Source of the DNA: Actinomadura parmotrematis
GTDB lineage: Bacteria; Actinomycetota; Actinomycetes; Streptosporangiales; Streptosporangiaceae
Direction: 5' to 3'
DNA: 64,000 nucleotides
Assembly (NCBI RefSeq): GCF_019458805.1
Contig: NZ_JAIBOA010000021.1
Coordinates: 62,001 to 126,000, forward strand
Shown here piece after piece: positions 53,218 to 61,667 of this stretch. The position numbers and the translations under genes are program-made. Numbering within the stretch: position 1 is the first letter of the stretch; the number at the start of each line of letters is the position of its first letter. Below the pieces are notes generated by a model. The model was not told the origin of the DNA. It worked only from the letters and a program-made list of their open reading frames with translations, and ran no database searches.

Positions 53218-54197
53218 CGCGGATCCTGGTCACCGGCGGCGCCGGGTTCATCGGCTCGCACTACGTCCGCCGCCTCCTCGGCCCGGACGGGCCGGGCGGC
53301 GTCGCGGTCACCGTCCTGGACGCCCTCACCTACGCCGGCAACCGCGCCAACCTCGCCGCCGTCGAGGACCGGCCGGGGTTCCGGTTCGTGCACGGCGACA
53401 TCTGCGACGCCGGGCTCGTCGGCGGGCTGGTCGCCGCGCACGACGAGGTGGTGCACTTCGCCGCCGAGTCGCACGTGGACCGGTCGATCGAGGCGGCGGG
53501 CGACTTCGTCCGCACCAACGTCCTCGGCACCGGCACCCTGCTGGACGCGGCGCTCCGCTCGGGCCTGCGGACGTTCGTGCACGTGTCGACCGACGAGGTG
53601 TACGGGTCGGTGGAGGAGGGGTTCACGCCCGAGACGGCGCCGCTCGGCCCGAACTCGCCGTACGCGGCGTCCAAGGCCGCCGCCGACCTGCTCGCGCTGT
53701 CCTACCACCGCACCCACGGCCTGGACGTGCGGGTGACGCGCTGCGCCAACAACTACGGCCCGCACCACCATCCCGAGAAGCTCATCCCGCTGTTCGTGAC
53801 GCGCCTGCTGGAGGGCCGCCGCGTCCCGCTGTACGGCGACGGCCGCAACGTGCGGGACTGGCTGCACGTGGACGACCACGCCCGCGCGATCGAGCTGGTG
53901 CGCGCCGCGGGCGCGCCGGGCGAGGTCTACAACATCGGCGGCGGGACGCACCTGACGAACCGGGAGCTCACCGGGCTGCTCCTCGACGCGACCGGCGCCG
54001 GCTGGGACAGCGTCGAGCACGTCCCCGACCGCAAGGGCCACGACCGGCGGTACGCCGTCGACGACGGCAAGATCCGCGCCGAGCTCGGCTACGCGCCGCG
54101 GACCGGGTTCGCCGAGGGGCTCGCCGCGACCGTCACCTGGTACCGGGAGAACCGGCGGTGGTGGGAGCCGCTGGTGCGGCCGGGGCGGCGCGCCTGA
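53214..54197 (+). CDS. rmlB: dTDP-glucose 4,6-dehydratase (RmlB)
   Basis: 327 residues. Extended SDR: VTGGAGFIGSHYVRRLL near 6-22, HVSTDEVYGSVEEGF near 120 with the catalytic Thr-Asp-Glu, YAASKAAADLLALSY near 148-162 and NNYGPHHHPEKLIPLF near 178. It converts dTDP-glucose to dTDP-4-keto-6-deoxyglucose, the substrate of the 2,3-dehydratase encoded 1.1 kb further on. Its last 65 bp overlap the opposite-strand 3-ketoreductase gene. Confidence 0.95.
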   Translation: MTRILVTGGAGFIGSHYVRRLLGPDGPGGVAVTVLDALTYAGNRANLAAVEDRPGFRFVHGDICDAGLVGGLVAAHDEVVHFAAESHVDRSIEAAGDFVRTNVLGTGTLLDAALRSGLRTFVHVSTDEVYGSVEEGFTPETAPLGPNSPYAASKAAADLLALSYHRTHGLDVRVTRCANNYGPHHHPEKLIPLFVTRLLEGRRVPLYGDGRNVRDWLHVDDHARAIELVRAAGAPGEVYNIGGGTHLTNRELTGLLLDATGAGWDSVEHVPDRKGHDRRYAVDDGKIRAELGYAPRTGFAEGLAATVTWYRENRRWWEPLVRPGRRA

Positions 54198-55155
54198 CGC
54201 GGTCCACCAGCCGGGCCTGCTCCACCAGCGCCGCGCCCTCCAGGACCGACGGCGCGCCGTCGCGGACGCGGGCGACGAAGGCGGCGACGGCGCCGGCGAA
54301 GTGGTCCTCGGCGGGCAGCGTCAGCTCCTCGACGCGGTCCCGGCGCTCGACGCGGACGACGGCGCGGTGCGTCGCGGGGGGCGTGAACGCCCACGGCAGC
54401 TCGATGCGGCCGGTGCTCCCCCACAGCGCGTACCGGGAGCGGTAGGCCCGGTCGGCGCCCCAGGTCAGGTGCGCGGTCGCGCCGCCGGGGGCGGCCAGCA
54501 GCGCCGACCCGGACACGTCCACGCCGTGCTCCTCGTCGATCCGCAGGTGGGCGCCGCGCACCTCCAGGCCGGGCCCGAGGTGGAGCAGGGCGGTGCGCAG
54601 GGGGTAGACGCCGGCGTCGGTCAGCACGCCGCCGCCGAGGTCGGGCCGGTACAGGGTGCTGTCGGCGGGCACCGGCGGGAACGCGAACTCGGCGGTGAGG
54701 CCGCGCACCTCCCCGATGGCGCCGTCGGCGACCAGGGCGCGGACGCGGGCGTGCTGGGAGTGGCAGAGGAACATGAAGTTCTCCAGCAGCGCCAGCCCCC
54801 GGGACGCGGCGAGCGCGACGAGCGCCTCGGTGTCGGCGGCGGACGTCGTCAGCGGCTTCTCGGCGAGCACGTGGCGGCCGGACCGCAGCGCCCGCTCGAC
54901 CCAGGCGGCGTGCAGCGCCGCGGGGAGCGGGACGTACACCGCGTCGACGTCGTCGCGTTCCAGGAGCGCCGCGTAGCCGGTGACGGGGTCGCCGCCGAAC
55001 AGGTCGGCGAAGCGCCGCGCCTTCGCCGGGTCGCGGCTGGCGATCGCCGCCAGCCGGACGCCGGGGTGGGCCGCGAGCGCGGGGAGCGTGCGCCGCCGGG
55101 CGATGTCCGCGCAGCCGATGACGCCGATTCTCAAAGGTCCCGAATTCACCGGCAC
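54133..55155 (-). CDS. Gfo/Idh/MocA NDP-hexose 3-ketoreductase
   Basis: 340 residues from GTG 55155 (GTG 55149 is also possible). Rossmann motif GVIGCADIARRRTLPAL near 12-28, EKPLTTSAADTEALV near 96 with the conserved Glu-Lys-Pro, and LGGGVLTDAGVYPLRTALL near 170. It closely resembles KijD10/OleW/TylCII-type sugar 3-ketoreductases, which reduce the 3-keto group left by 2,3-dehydratase. Divergent from that dehydratase (190 bp) and antisense to the rmlB end. The pair makes dTDP-4-keto-2,6-dideoxyglucose. Confidence 0.85.
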   Translation of the reverse strand: MPVNSGPLRIGVIGCADIARRRTLPALAAHPGVRLAAIASRDPAKARRFADLFGGDPVTGYAALLERDDVDAVYVPLPAALHAAWVERALRSGRHVLAEKPLTTSAADTEALVALAASRGLALLENFMFLCHSQHARVRALVADGAIGEVRGLTAEFAFPPVPADSTLYRPDLGGGVLTDAGVYPLRTALLHLGPGLEVRGAHLRIDEEHGVDVSGSALLAAPGGATAHLTWGADRAYRSRYALWGSTGRIELPWAFTPPATHRAVVRVERRDRVEELTLPAEDHFAGAVAAFVARVRDGAPSVLEGAALVEQARLVDRVRRAAPAAPAAPTTAGSPGTR

Positions 55156-55345
55156 GGCCTCCGTCCACGAAAAGGGCGAATCGCGACGAGAATAGGGCGG
55201 GCGGTGTTCCGCCTTCCCCCTCATGCGCCGCCCGCCGCCCCGCGCTTCCCCCCTACCGACCCCCTGACCATCGGTTTCGGCGGTGCCCGGATATCCGTGC
55301 GCCTGCATATTGGAATCCCCGTCCAGACCATTTCCGGGAGGACCG

Positions 55346-58300
55346 ATGTCGGGGATCAACACGGCGCCGGCGACCGATCAGCGAAGGGCCGAGCGGATCG
55401 CCGAATCGGCGCAGGCGGCCGACGGCGTCCTCACCCTGGCGGAGTTCCGGGACTGGTTCGCCGCCCGCCGCCGCGACGACGTGTCCCGCGTGGAGCGGGT
55501 GCCGCTGGACCGGCTGGAGCGCTGGGGCACCGATCCGGCGACCGGCGACATCCGCCACGACAGCGGCCGGTTCTTCACGGTGACGGGCCTGGCCGCCGAG
55601 GTCGCCGGCGCGGCCGTCCCCGCCTGGTCGCAGCCGATCCTGCTGCAGCCCGAGATCGGCATCCTCGGCATCCTGGCCAAGGAGATCGACGGGGTGCTGC
55701 ACTTCCTCATGCAGGCCAAGAACGAGCCGGGCAACCCCGACGGCGTCGAGCTGTCCCCCACCGTGCAGGCGACGCGCAGCAACTACATGCGCGTGCACCA
55801 GGGCGCCCCGGTCCCCTACCTGGAGTACTTCCGCGACACCCGCCGGCACGACGTGGTCGCCGACGTCCTCCAGTCGGAGCAGGGGGCCTGGTTCTTCCAG
55901 AAGCGCAACCGCAACATCATCGTGGAGACGGCGGACGAGGTGGAGCCGCGGGACGGCTTCGTCTGGCTCACCCTCGGCCAGCTGCACCGGCTCCTGGCGG
56001 GCGACACCGTCGTCAACATGGACGCGCGCACGGTGCTGTCGTGCCTGCCGTTCTCGGGCGTCGGGCTGTCGTCGTCAGTGCGCGCCGCCGGTTTCCGCCG
56101 GTCGGTGCTGCGGTCCTACAGCGCGGAGTTCGCGGGGCTGCACGGCATCGGCGACATCCTCAGCTGGATCACCGAGACGCGCAGCCGGCACGAGGTGCTG
56201 GCGCGCCGGGTGCCGCTCCGCGAGGCCGCGCTCTGGCACCGCACGGACGGGGCGATCGCGCACGAGTCCGGGCTGTTCTTCCGGGTGATCGGGGTGAGCG
56301 TGGAGAGCGGGAACCGCGAGGTCGCCCGCTGGCACCAGCCGCTGGTGGAGCCCATCGGGGTGGGGATCAACGCGTTCCTGGTCAAGCGGGTGGACGGGGT
56401 GCTGCACGCGCTGGTGCACGCCGGCGTCCAGCCGGGGTTCCTGGACGTGCTGGAGCTCGGGCCGACGGTGCGGTGCACGCCGGGCAACTACGTCTGGCTG
56501 CCCGACGCGGCGCGGCCGCCGTTCCTGGACGAGGTGCTGGCCGCGCCGCCCGAGCGGGTCCGGTTCTCCAGCGTGCTGTCGGAGGAGGGCGGCCGGTTCC
56601 GCAACGCCCGCAACCGCTACATGATCGTCGAGGTGGACGCCGGGCACGCGCCCGACCCGGGGCCCGACTACCGGTGGATGACGCTGCACCAGCTCGTCGG
56701 GCTGCTGCGGCACAGCCACTACGTCAACGTCGAGGCGCGCAGCCTCGTCGCCTGCCTGCACAGCCTGGCGAGCCGCCCCGCGTTCTCAGTGCCCGCCGTG
56801 CCCGCCGTGCCCGCCCTTGCCGCCGCCGATCGGCTTGGCGCCCATCCCCGACGCCATCGCGGTCTGGATCGTCTTCGGCGCGACGACGAACGGCCGCATC
56901 ATGCCGTGGTCCTCGTGCTCCAGGATGTGGCAGTGGTACACGTAGTTGCCCGTCCCGCCGCGGAACTGCCCGGCGACCGTCACCACGTCGTGCTCGTCGA
57001 TGCGGATGGTGTCCTTCCAGCCCTGCTCGTCCGGCCCGAGGCCCTTGGCCGCGCTGTAGGTGGCGGTGTAGGTGTACACGTCGTTGGCCGCGTCGTTGAC
57101 GACCGAGACGGTGTAGGTGTCGCGGGCGAGCGCCTGGAACGAGATCAGGTGGACGTGGGTCGGGTGGTTGGGGCCGGCGAGGTGGACGAAGTTCCACACC
57201 TCCCACCCGTCGAGGGCGACGTGGAACGTCACCGCCTCGTCGAAGGTGCCCGCCACCTTCCGGAAGGACGTCGTCGTGCCGTTCTTGACGAGGTTGACGA
57301 TGCGGTCGCCCTTCTGCGGGACGTACCCGGCGGGGTTCTTCGCCAGCTCCCACAGCTCGGGGTGGCCGCCGGTCGTGCCGTCGTGGGTGGCGGTCGCGAC
57401 GTAGCGCTGGACGGCGAGGGCGGGGACCTTGGCGGCGGCGAGCCGGGCGAAGGTGGGCGACACCTTGGCCGGCGGCGCGAAGGTGTCGGTGACGGCGGTA
57501 CCGGACACCCGGAACTGCAGGATCTCGGGGCCGAGCGGCGAGGTGGCGGTGTCGGTGTTGGACAGCTGCAGCCGGGCGCCCCGGAACGCCGCGAAGTTGA
57601 TCAGGATGTCGGCGCGCTCGGCGGGCGACAGGGTGATCCGGTCCTGCTTGGCGGGGGCGCCGAGCAGGCCCTGCTCGGTGCCGATCTGGACGAACGCGCC
57701 GGTCACCGGCGTGCTGGTGCCGTCGGCGTTCTCCTTGCGCAGTTCCAGCGTGTAGGTGCGGGCGTTGGCGCCGTTCAGCAGGCGGAACCGGTACCAGCGC
57801 GGCTCGACGTCCAGGTAGGGCCAGATGACGCCGTTGGCGAGGTTGTAGGGGCCGGCGAACGGCAGCGAGACGCGCGCGCCGGGGACGTCGTAGTAGCCGA
57901 CCTTGTGCAGGAGCCGCCCGTTGAACGCGCCGGAGTCGTCGGTGTCGAGGTTGCGGTCGGCGATGATGAGCGGGACCTCGTACTTGCCGGCCGGCAGCCG
58001 GAGCGCGTCCTCCTCGGCGTCGCGGACCAGGTAGAGGCCGGCGAGCCCGGCGAACACGTTGTAGGCGGTGATGTCCATGGCGTGGTCGTGGTACCAGAGC
58101 GTGGCCGCGCGCTGGTCGTTGGGGTACTCGGTGGCCTGCGCCTGGCCGAAGGAGATGCCGTTCTTCGGCCAGCCGTCGCTGTCGCCGCTGATCTCGCCGC
58201 CGTGCAGGTGGGTGACGACCCAGGGGGCCAGGTTCGCCACGTCCTCGATCGGGGCGGCGCCGCCGCGGCCGGGGCTGAGGATGGAGTCCAGGCCGGTGAA

Positions 58301-58864
58301 GGGGACCGAGACGGCGGTGGCGGGGAACTTCCCCTCGATGCGGTTCTGCCAGCTGACCTTGATGCGGCGGCCGCGCCGGGCGTCGATGACGGGGCCGGGG
58401 AAGGCGCCCTCGTAGGCCCACACGGGCGTGGCGGGCAGCTGGGAGTGCAGCTTGACGGTGGTGGCGCGCTGCCGGATCGTCAGCGCGGTGTCGGGCTTGA
58501 GGATCTTCAGGGCGGGCAGCGGGTCGGCGAACTTGGCGAGCCCGGTGGGGGCGTCCTGGAAGACGCGGCCGGCGGCGGCGAACGCCGACAGGTTCGCTTG
58601 GACGGTGGCGGCCACGCCGATGCCGGCGGCGGAGCCGGCGATGAACTGGCGGCGACTGGGCATGGGGGGCTCCTCTGCGGCACGGGTCGGCGAGCCGATC
58701 CTTCGCCGGTGCCGCGGCGGGCTCAATCGATGGGGCGCAGGACAGGGGTTCGCGCGCCGATCCCTCGGGTTTACCGGGTTGCCGACAGGGGTGGACCGGG
58801 CGCTGTCACGGGTGGGGCGCCGCGCGGGGCCGGGCGTCCGGCGGGCGATTCGGGCGTCCGATAG
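55346..58864 (+). CDS. NDP-hexose 2,3-dehydratase, reading frame without a normal stop
   Basis: From ATG 55346 with GGGAGG upstream. The conserved dehydratase (PF03559; TylCVI/EryBVI/OleV type) fills residues about 20-475: two similar halves, with FFTVTGLAAEVAG and QPILLQPEIGILGILAK in half one, and FFRVIGVSVESGNREV and QPLVEPIGVGINAFLVK in half two. It removes the 2-hydroxyl of dTDP-4-keto-6-deoxyglucose. Members end near residue 470-490, about base 56780, but no in-frame stop exists until 58864, so the frame runs antisense across the whole copper-oxidase gene and would encode 1172 residues. Function is firm; the 3' end is not. Confidence 0.8.
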   Translation: MSGINTAPATDQRRAERIAESAQAADGVLTLAEFRDWFAARRRDDVSRVERVPLDRLERWGTDPATGDIRHDSGRFFTVTGLAAEVAGAAVPAWSQPILLQPEIGILGILAKEIDGVLHFLMQAKNEPGNPDGVELSPTVQATRSNYMRVHQGAPVPYLEYFRDTRRHDVVADVLQSEQGAWFFQKRNRNIIVETADEVEPRDGFVWLTLGQLHRLLAGDTVVNMDARTVLSCLPFSGVGLSSSVRAAGFRRSVLRSYSAEFAGLHGIGDILSWITETRSRHEVLARRVPLREAALWHRTDGAIAHESGLFFRVIGVSVESGNREVARWHQPLVEPIGVGINAFLVKRVDGVLHALVHAGVQPGFLDVLELGPTVRCTPGNYVWLPDAARPPFLDEVLAAPPERVRFSSVLSEEGGRFRNARNRYMIVEVDAGHAPDPGPDYRWMTLHQLVGLLRHSHYVNVEARSLVACLHSLASRPAFSVPAVPAVPALAAADRLGAHPRRHRGLDRLRRDDERPHHAVVLVLQDVAVVHVVARPAAELPGDRHHVVLVDADGVLPALLVRPEALGRAVGGGVGVHVVGRVVDDRDGVGVAGERLERDQVDVGRVVGAGEVDEVPHLPPVEGDVERHRLVEGARHLPEGRRRAVLDEVDDAVALLRDVPGGVLRQLPQLGVAAGRAVVGGGRDVALDGEGGDLGGGEPGEGGRHLGRRREGVGDGGTGHPELQDLGAERRGGGVGVGQLQPGAPERREVDQDVGALGGRQGDPVLLGGGAEQALLGADLDERAGHRRAGAVGVLLAQFQRVGAGVGAVQQAEPVPARLDVQVGPDDAVGEVVGAGERQRDARAGDVVVADLVQEPPVERAGVVGVEVAVGDDERDLVLAGRQPERVLLGVADQVEAGEPGEHVVGGDVHGVVVVPERGRALVVGVLGGLRLAEGDAVLRPAVAVAADLAAVQVGDDPGGQVRHVLDRGGAAAAGAEDGVQAGEGDRDGGGGELPLDAVLPADLDAAAAPGVDDGAGEGALVGPHGRGGQLGVQLDGGGALPDRQRGVGLEDLQGGQRVGELGEPGGGVLEDAAGGGERRQVRLDGGGHADAGGGAGDELAATGHGGLLCGTGRRADPSPVPRRAQSMGRRTGVRAPIPRVYRVADRGGPGAVTGGAPRGAGRPAGDSGVR
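56786..58663 (-). CDS. Multicopper oxidase, phenoxazinone-synthase-like, Tat-exported
   Basis: 625 residues from ATG 58663. A twin-arginine signal (SRRQFIAGSAAGIGVAA) marks Tat export of a folded metalloprotein. Copper sites: HLHGG near 137, WYHDHAM near 180, HPTHVHLISF near 495 and HCHILEHEDHGMMRPF near 590 supply the type 1, 2 and 3 ligands. Length and order fit PhsA (phenoxazinone synthase) and CotA-type laccases. The C-terminus is a Gly/His run (GGHGGHGGH). It sits in the sugar/ansamycin neighbourhood and may oxidise a phenolic product or precursor. Its 3' end abuts the dehydratase domain. Confidence 0.88.
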   Translation of the reverse strand: MPSRRQFIAGSAAGIGVAATVQANLSAFAAAGRVFQDAPTGLAKFADPLPALKILKPDTALTIRQRATTVKLHSQLPATPVWAYEGAFPGPVIDARRGRRIKVSWQNRIEGKFPATAVSVPFTGLDSILSPGRGGAAPIEDVANLAPWVVTHLHGGEISGDSDGWPKNGISFGQAQATEYPNDQRAATLWYHDHAMDITAYNVFAGLAGLYLVRDAEEDALRLPAGKYEVPLIIADRNLDTDDSGAFNGRLLHKVGYYDVPGARVSLPFAGPYNLANGVIWPYLDVEPRWYRFRLLNGANARTYTLELRKENADGTSTPVTGAFVQIGTEQGLLGAPAKQDRITLSPAERADILINFAAFRGARLQLSNTDTATSPLGPEILQFRVSGTAVTDTFAPPAKVSPTFARLAAAKVPALAVQRYVATATHDGTTGGHPELWELAKNPAGYVPQKGDRIVNLVKNGTTTSFRKVAGTFDEAVTFHVALDGWEVWNFVHLAGPNHPTHVHLISFQALARDTYTVSVVNDAANDVYTYTATYSAAKGLGPDEQGWKDTIRIDEHDVVTVAGQFRGGTGNYVYHCHILEHEDHGMMRPFVVAPKTIQTAMASGMGAKPIGGGKGGHGGHGGH

Positions 58865-58910
58865 GCGCGCGGTTCCCGGGCAGTGGGCGGCGGTCTCGAA
58901 TGATCGGAGC

Positions 58911-61667
58911 GTGGTCGCACTGGTGGAACGAGACGAACAGATCCTGCAACTCGACGCCCTGGTCCAGGACTGCCTCGCGGGCCGCGGCCGGGTCGCGCTC
59001 CTGGAGGGGCCGCTCGGCACGGGCCGGACCGCGCTGCTGCGCGCTCTCGCCGAGCGCGCCGAACGGTCCGGTTTCCGTTGCCTGCGCGCCTCCTGCTCCC
59101 CCGCCGAGCAGGCGCTCCCCTACGGCGTCGCCGGCCAGCTGCTGCGCGGCGTGCCGCGCGGGGAGGGCGGCGCGGACGGCCCGTCCGCCCGGCTCCTCGA
59201 CGAGGTCGCGGCGGGCGGCGCGGACGCCGGCCCGGCGTCGCCGGAGGCCGTGCGCGCGCACCACGGGCTGTCCCTCGCCCTGCTCGGGCTCGCCGAGCGC
59301 GAGCCGCTCCTGATCACCGTGGACGACCTGCGCCACGCCGACGTCGCGTCGCTGCACCTGCTGCTGCACCTGGTGCGGCGGCTCGGCCCGGCGCGGGTGC
59401 TGGTCGTGCTCGCCGACGAGGCCGCGCCGCGGCCGCGGCACCTGACGTTCCTGGCCGAGCTGTTCCGCCGGCCCGAGCTGCGCCGCCTGCGGCTCGGGCC
59501 GCTGTCGCCGGACGGCACCGCCCGCGCGGCGGCGGAGCTGCTCGGTCCCGCGGCGCCCGGTCCCGCACCCGGCGGGCGCCCGGACCTGCACGCCGTCAGC
59601 GGCGGCAACCCGCTGCTGCTGGACGCGCTCGCCGAGGACGTCCGCGTGGCCGGGGCGCCGCGCGCCGAGGGCTACGGGCTGGCGTTCCTGGCGTGCCTGC
59701 ACCGGGGCGACCCGGCGACGGCGGCGGTGGCGCGGGCGCTCGCCATCATGGGCGAGGACGCCGACCCGGCGGAGCTGTGGCGGCTCGTCGGGCTGTCGCC
59801 CGAGGACGCCGGGCGCGCCCTCGGGTCCCTGGACGACGCGGCGGTGCTGGACGGGGGCCGGTTCCGGCACCCGGTGGCGCGGGCGGCGGTCCTGGCCGAC
59901 CTCGCGCCGGCCGAGCGCGCCGACCTGCACCGCCGCGCGGCGCGGCTGCTGCACGACCGGGGCGCGCCCGCGACGCGGGTCGCCGATCATCTGGCGGCGG
60001 CCGACCACGCGCAGGAGCCGTGGGCGCCGGCGGTGCTGTCGGAGGCCGCCGAGCACGCGCTGCTGGACGACCGGGCCGAGGCCGCGGCCCGGTTCCTGCG
60101 GCTGGCGCACCGGGGCCTGCCCGGCGAGGCCGAGCGCGCCGCGGTGCGGGCCCGGCTCGCCGGCGCCGAGTGGCAGACCTCGCCGTCGTCGGCGGCCCGG
60201 CACCTGGCGCCGCTGGTGACGGCGGCGCTCGGCGGGCGGCTCGGTCTCGCCGACGGCCTCGCGCTGGTGGAGCGGCTGCTCTGGTTCGGGCGCGGCGGGG
60301 AGGCGGTGCGGGTGCTGGACCGGCTGCGCGCCGACGCCCGGCCGGAGAGCGGCGGCGGCCTGCACGACGCCGAGGTGTGGCTGGCGTACGCGCATCCGCC
60401 GCTCGCCCGCGACCGCCGCACGCCGGTGCTGGCCGCCGACCGGCACTTCGCCGTCCCGGCGCCGGGCGGCGACCCGCAGCTGCACGCGGTGGCGATCCTG
60501 GCGGACGGCCTGATCCGGCGGCGCGGCCACGGCGCGGTGGCCCGCGCCGAGCAGGTGCTGCGGGACCTGCCGCTGCACCTGCGCAACCCGTGGACGGTCG
60601 AGGCGGCGCCGCTGGCCGTCCAGGTGCTGCTGCGCGCCGACCGGCTGGACGCCGCCGCGGCCTGGTGCGAGAGCTCGGCCAAGGACGCGGGCGCCGAGGG
60701 TTCGGGCACGCGGGCGGCGTTCTTCGCGGCGGCGCGGGCGGAGGTGGCGTTGCGGACGGGCGATCTGCCGAGCGCGATGCGGGAGGCGCGGGCGGCGCTG
60801 GAGCGGCTCGGCGCCAAGTCGTGGGGGGTGGCGGCCGGGTACCCGATCGGCACCTTCGTCCTCGCCGCGACGCGTGCGGGCGAGCACGACGAGGCCGCCA
60901 AGCTCCTGGCGCTGTCGGTGCCCGACGCGATGTTCCAGACCCGCCACGGGCTCGGCTACCTGTACGCCCGCGGGCACCATCACCTGGCGGCGGGGCACGC
61001 GCACGCGGCGCTCGCCGACTTCCTGAGCTGCGGCGAGCTGATCCGCGGCTGGGGGCTGGACACGGCCGGGCCGGTGCCGTGGCGCACCGACGCGGCCGAG
61101 GCGTGGCTGCGGCTCGGCAACCGCGACCAGGCGCGGCGGCTGATCCGCGAGCAGCTCGCGCGGACCGACGGGCGCGGGCCGGCGCTGCGGCTGCTCGCGG
61201 CGGCGAGCCCGGTGGGGCGGCGGCTGCCGCTGCTGACCGAGGCCGTCGATCTCGCCGAGGCGTCGGGCGACCGGTACGAGCAGGCGCGGGTCCTCGCCGA
61301 CCTCAGCCGCGTCCACGCGGCCGGGAACCGGCGGCGGGCGCGGCTGCTGCTGCGGCAGGCGCTGCACGTGGCGAACATGTGCGGGATGCGGCCGCTGGCG
61401 CGGGAGCTGCTGTCGGTGCAGGCCGACCTCGGCGGCGCGGAGGCGATGGCCGACGGGCTGGAGGGCGTCGCCTCGCTCACCGACTCCGAGCGGCGGGTGG
61501 CGTCGCTGGCGGTGGTCGGCAACACCAACCGGGAGATCGCCGCGAAGCTCTACATCACGCCGAGCACGGTCGAGCAGCACCTCACCCGCATCTACCGCAA
61601 GCTCGGCATCCGGCGCCGCAAGGAGCTGCCCGCCGACCTGTGGGCGGGGCTCAGGAAGACCGGCTGA
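58911..61667 (+). CDS. LuxR-family LAL-type regulator
   Basis: 918 residues from GTG 58911 (GTG 58923 is possible). N-terminal STAND/AAA ATPase: Walker A region LEGPLGTGRTALLRAL near 33-48 with Arg where Lys is usual, and LLITVDDLRHADVASL near 138 as Walker B. A TPR-like helical centre, and a LuxR helix-turn-helix at about 855-918 with LTDSERRVASLAVVGNTNREIAAKLYITPSTVEQHLTRIYRKLGI. Large LAL regulators drive many polyketide clusters, including geldanamycin. The end overlaps the FAD hydroxylase gene by 17 bp. Divergent from the oxidase across 247 bp. Confidence 0.9.
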   Translation: MVALVERDEQILQLDALVQDCLAGRGRVALLEGPLGTGRTALLRALAERAERSGFRCLRASCSPAEQALPYGVAGQLLRGVPRGEGGADGPSARLLDEVAAGGADAGPASPEAVRAHHGLSLALLGLAEREPLLITVDDLRHADVASLHLLLHLVRRLGPARVLVVLADEAAPRPRHLTFLAELFRRPELRRLRLGPLSPDGTARAAAELLGPAAPGPAPGGRPDLHAVSGGNPLLLDALAEDVRVAGAPRAEGYGLAFLACLHRGDPATAAVARALAIMGEDADPAELWRLVGLSPEDAGRALGSLDDAAVLDGGRFRHPVARAAVLADLAPAERADLHRRAARLLHDRGAPATRVADHLAAADHAQEPWAPAVLSEAAEHALLDDRAEAAARFLRLAHRGLPGEAERAAVRARLAGAEWQTSPSSAARHLAPLVTAALGGRLGLADGLALVERLLWFGRGGEAVRVLDRLRADARPESGGGLHDAEVWLAYAHPPLARDRRTPVLAADRHFAVPAPGGDPQLHAVAILADGLIRRRGHGAVARAEQVLRDLPLHLRNPWTVEAAPLAVQVLLRADRLDAAAAWCESSAKDAGAEGSGTRAAFFAAARAEVALRTGDLPSAMREARAALERLGAKSWGVAAGYPIGTFVLAATRAGEHDEAAKLLALSVPDAMFQTRHGLGYLYARGHHHLAAGHAHAALADFLSCGELIRGWGLDTAGPVPWRTDAAEAWLRLGNRDQARRLIREQLARTDGRGPALRLLAAASPVGRRLPLLTEAVDLAEASGDRYEQARVLADLSRVHAAGNRRRARLLLRQALHVANMCGMRPLARELLSVQADLGGAEAMADGLEGVASLTDSERRVASLAVVGNTNREIAAKLYITPSTVEQHLTRIYRKLGIRRRKELPADLWAGLRKTG

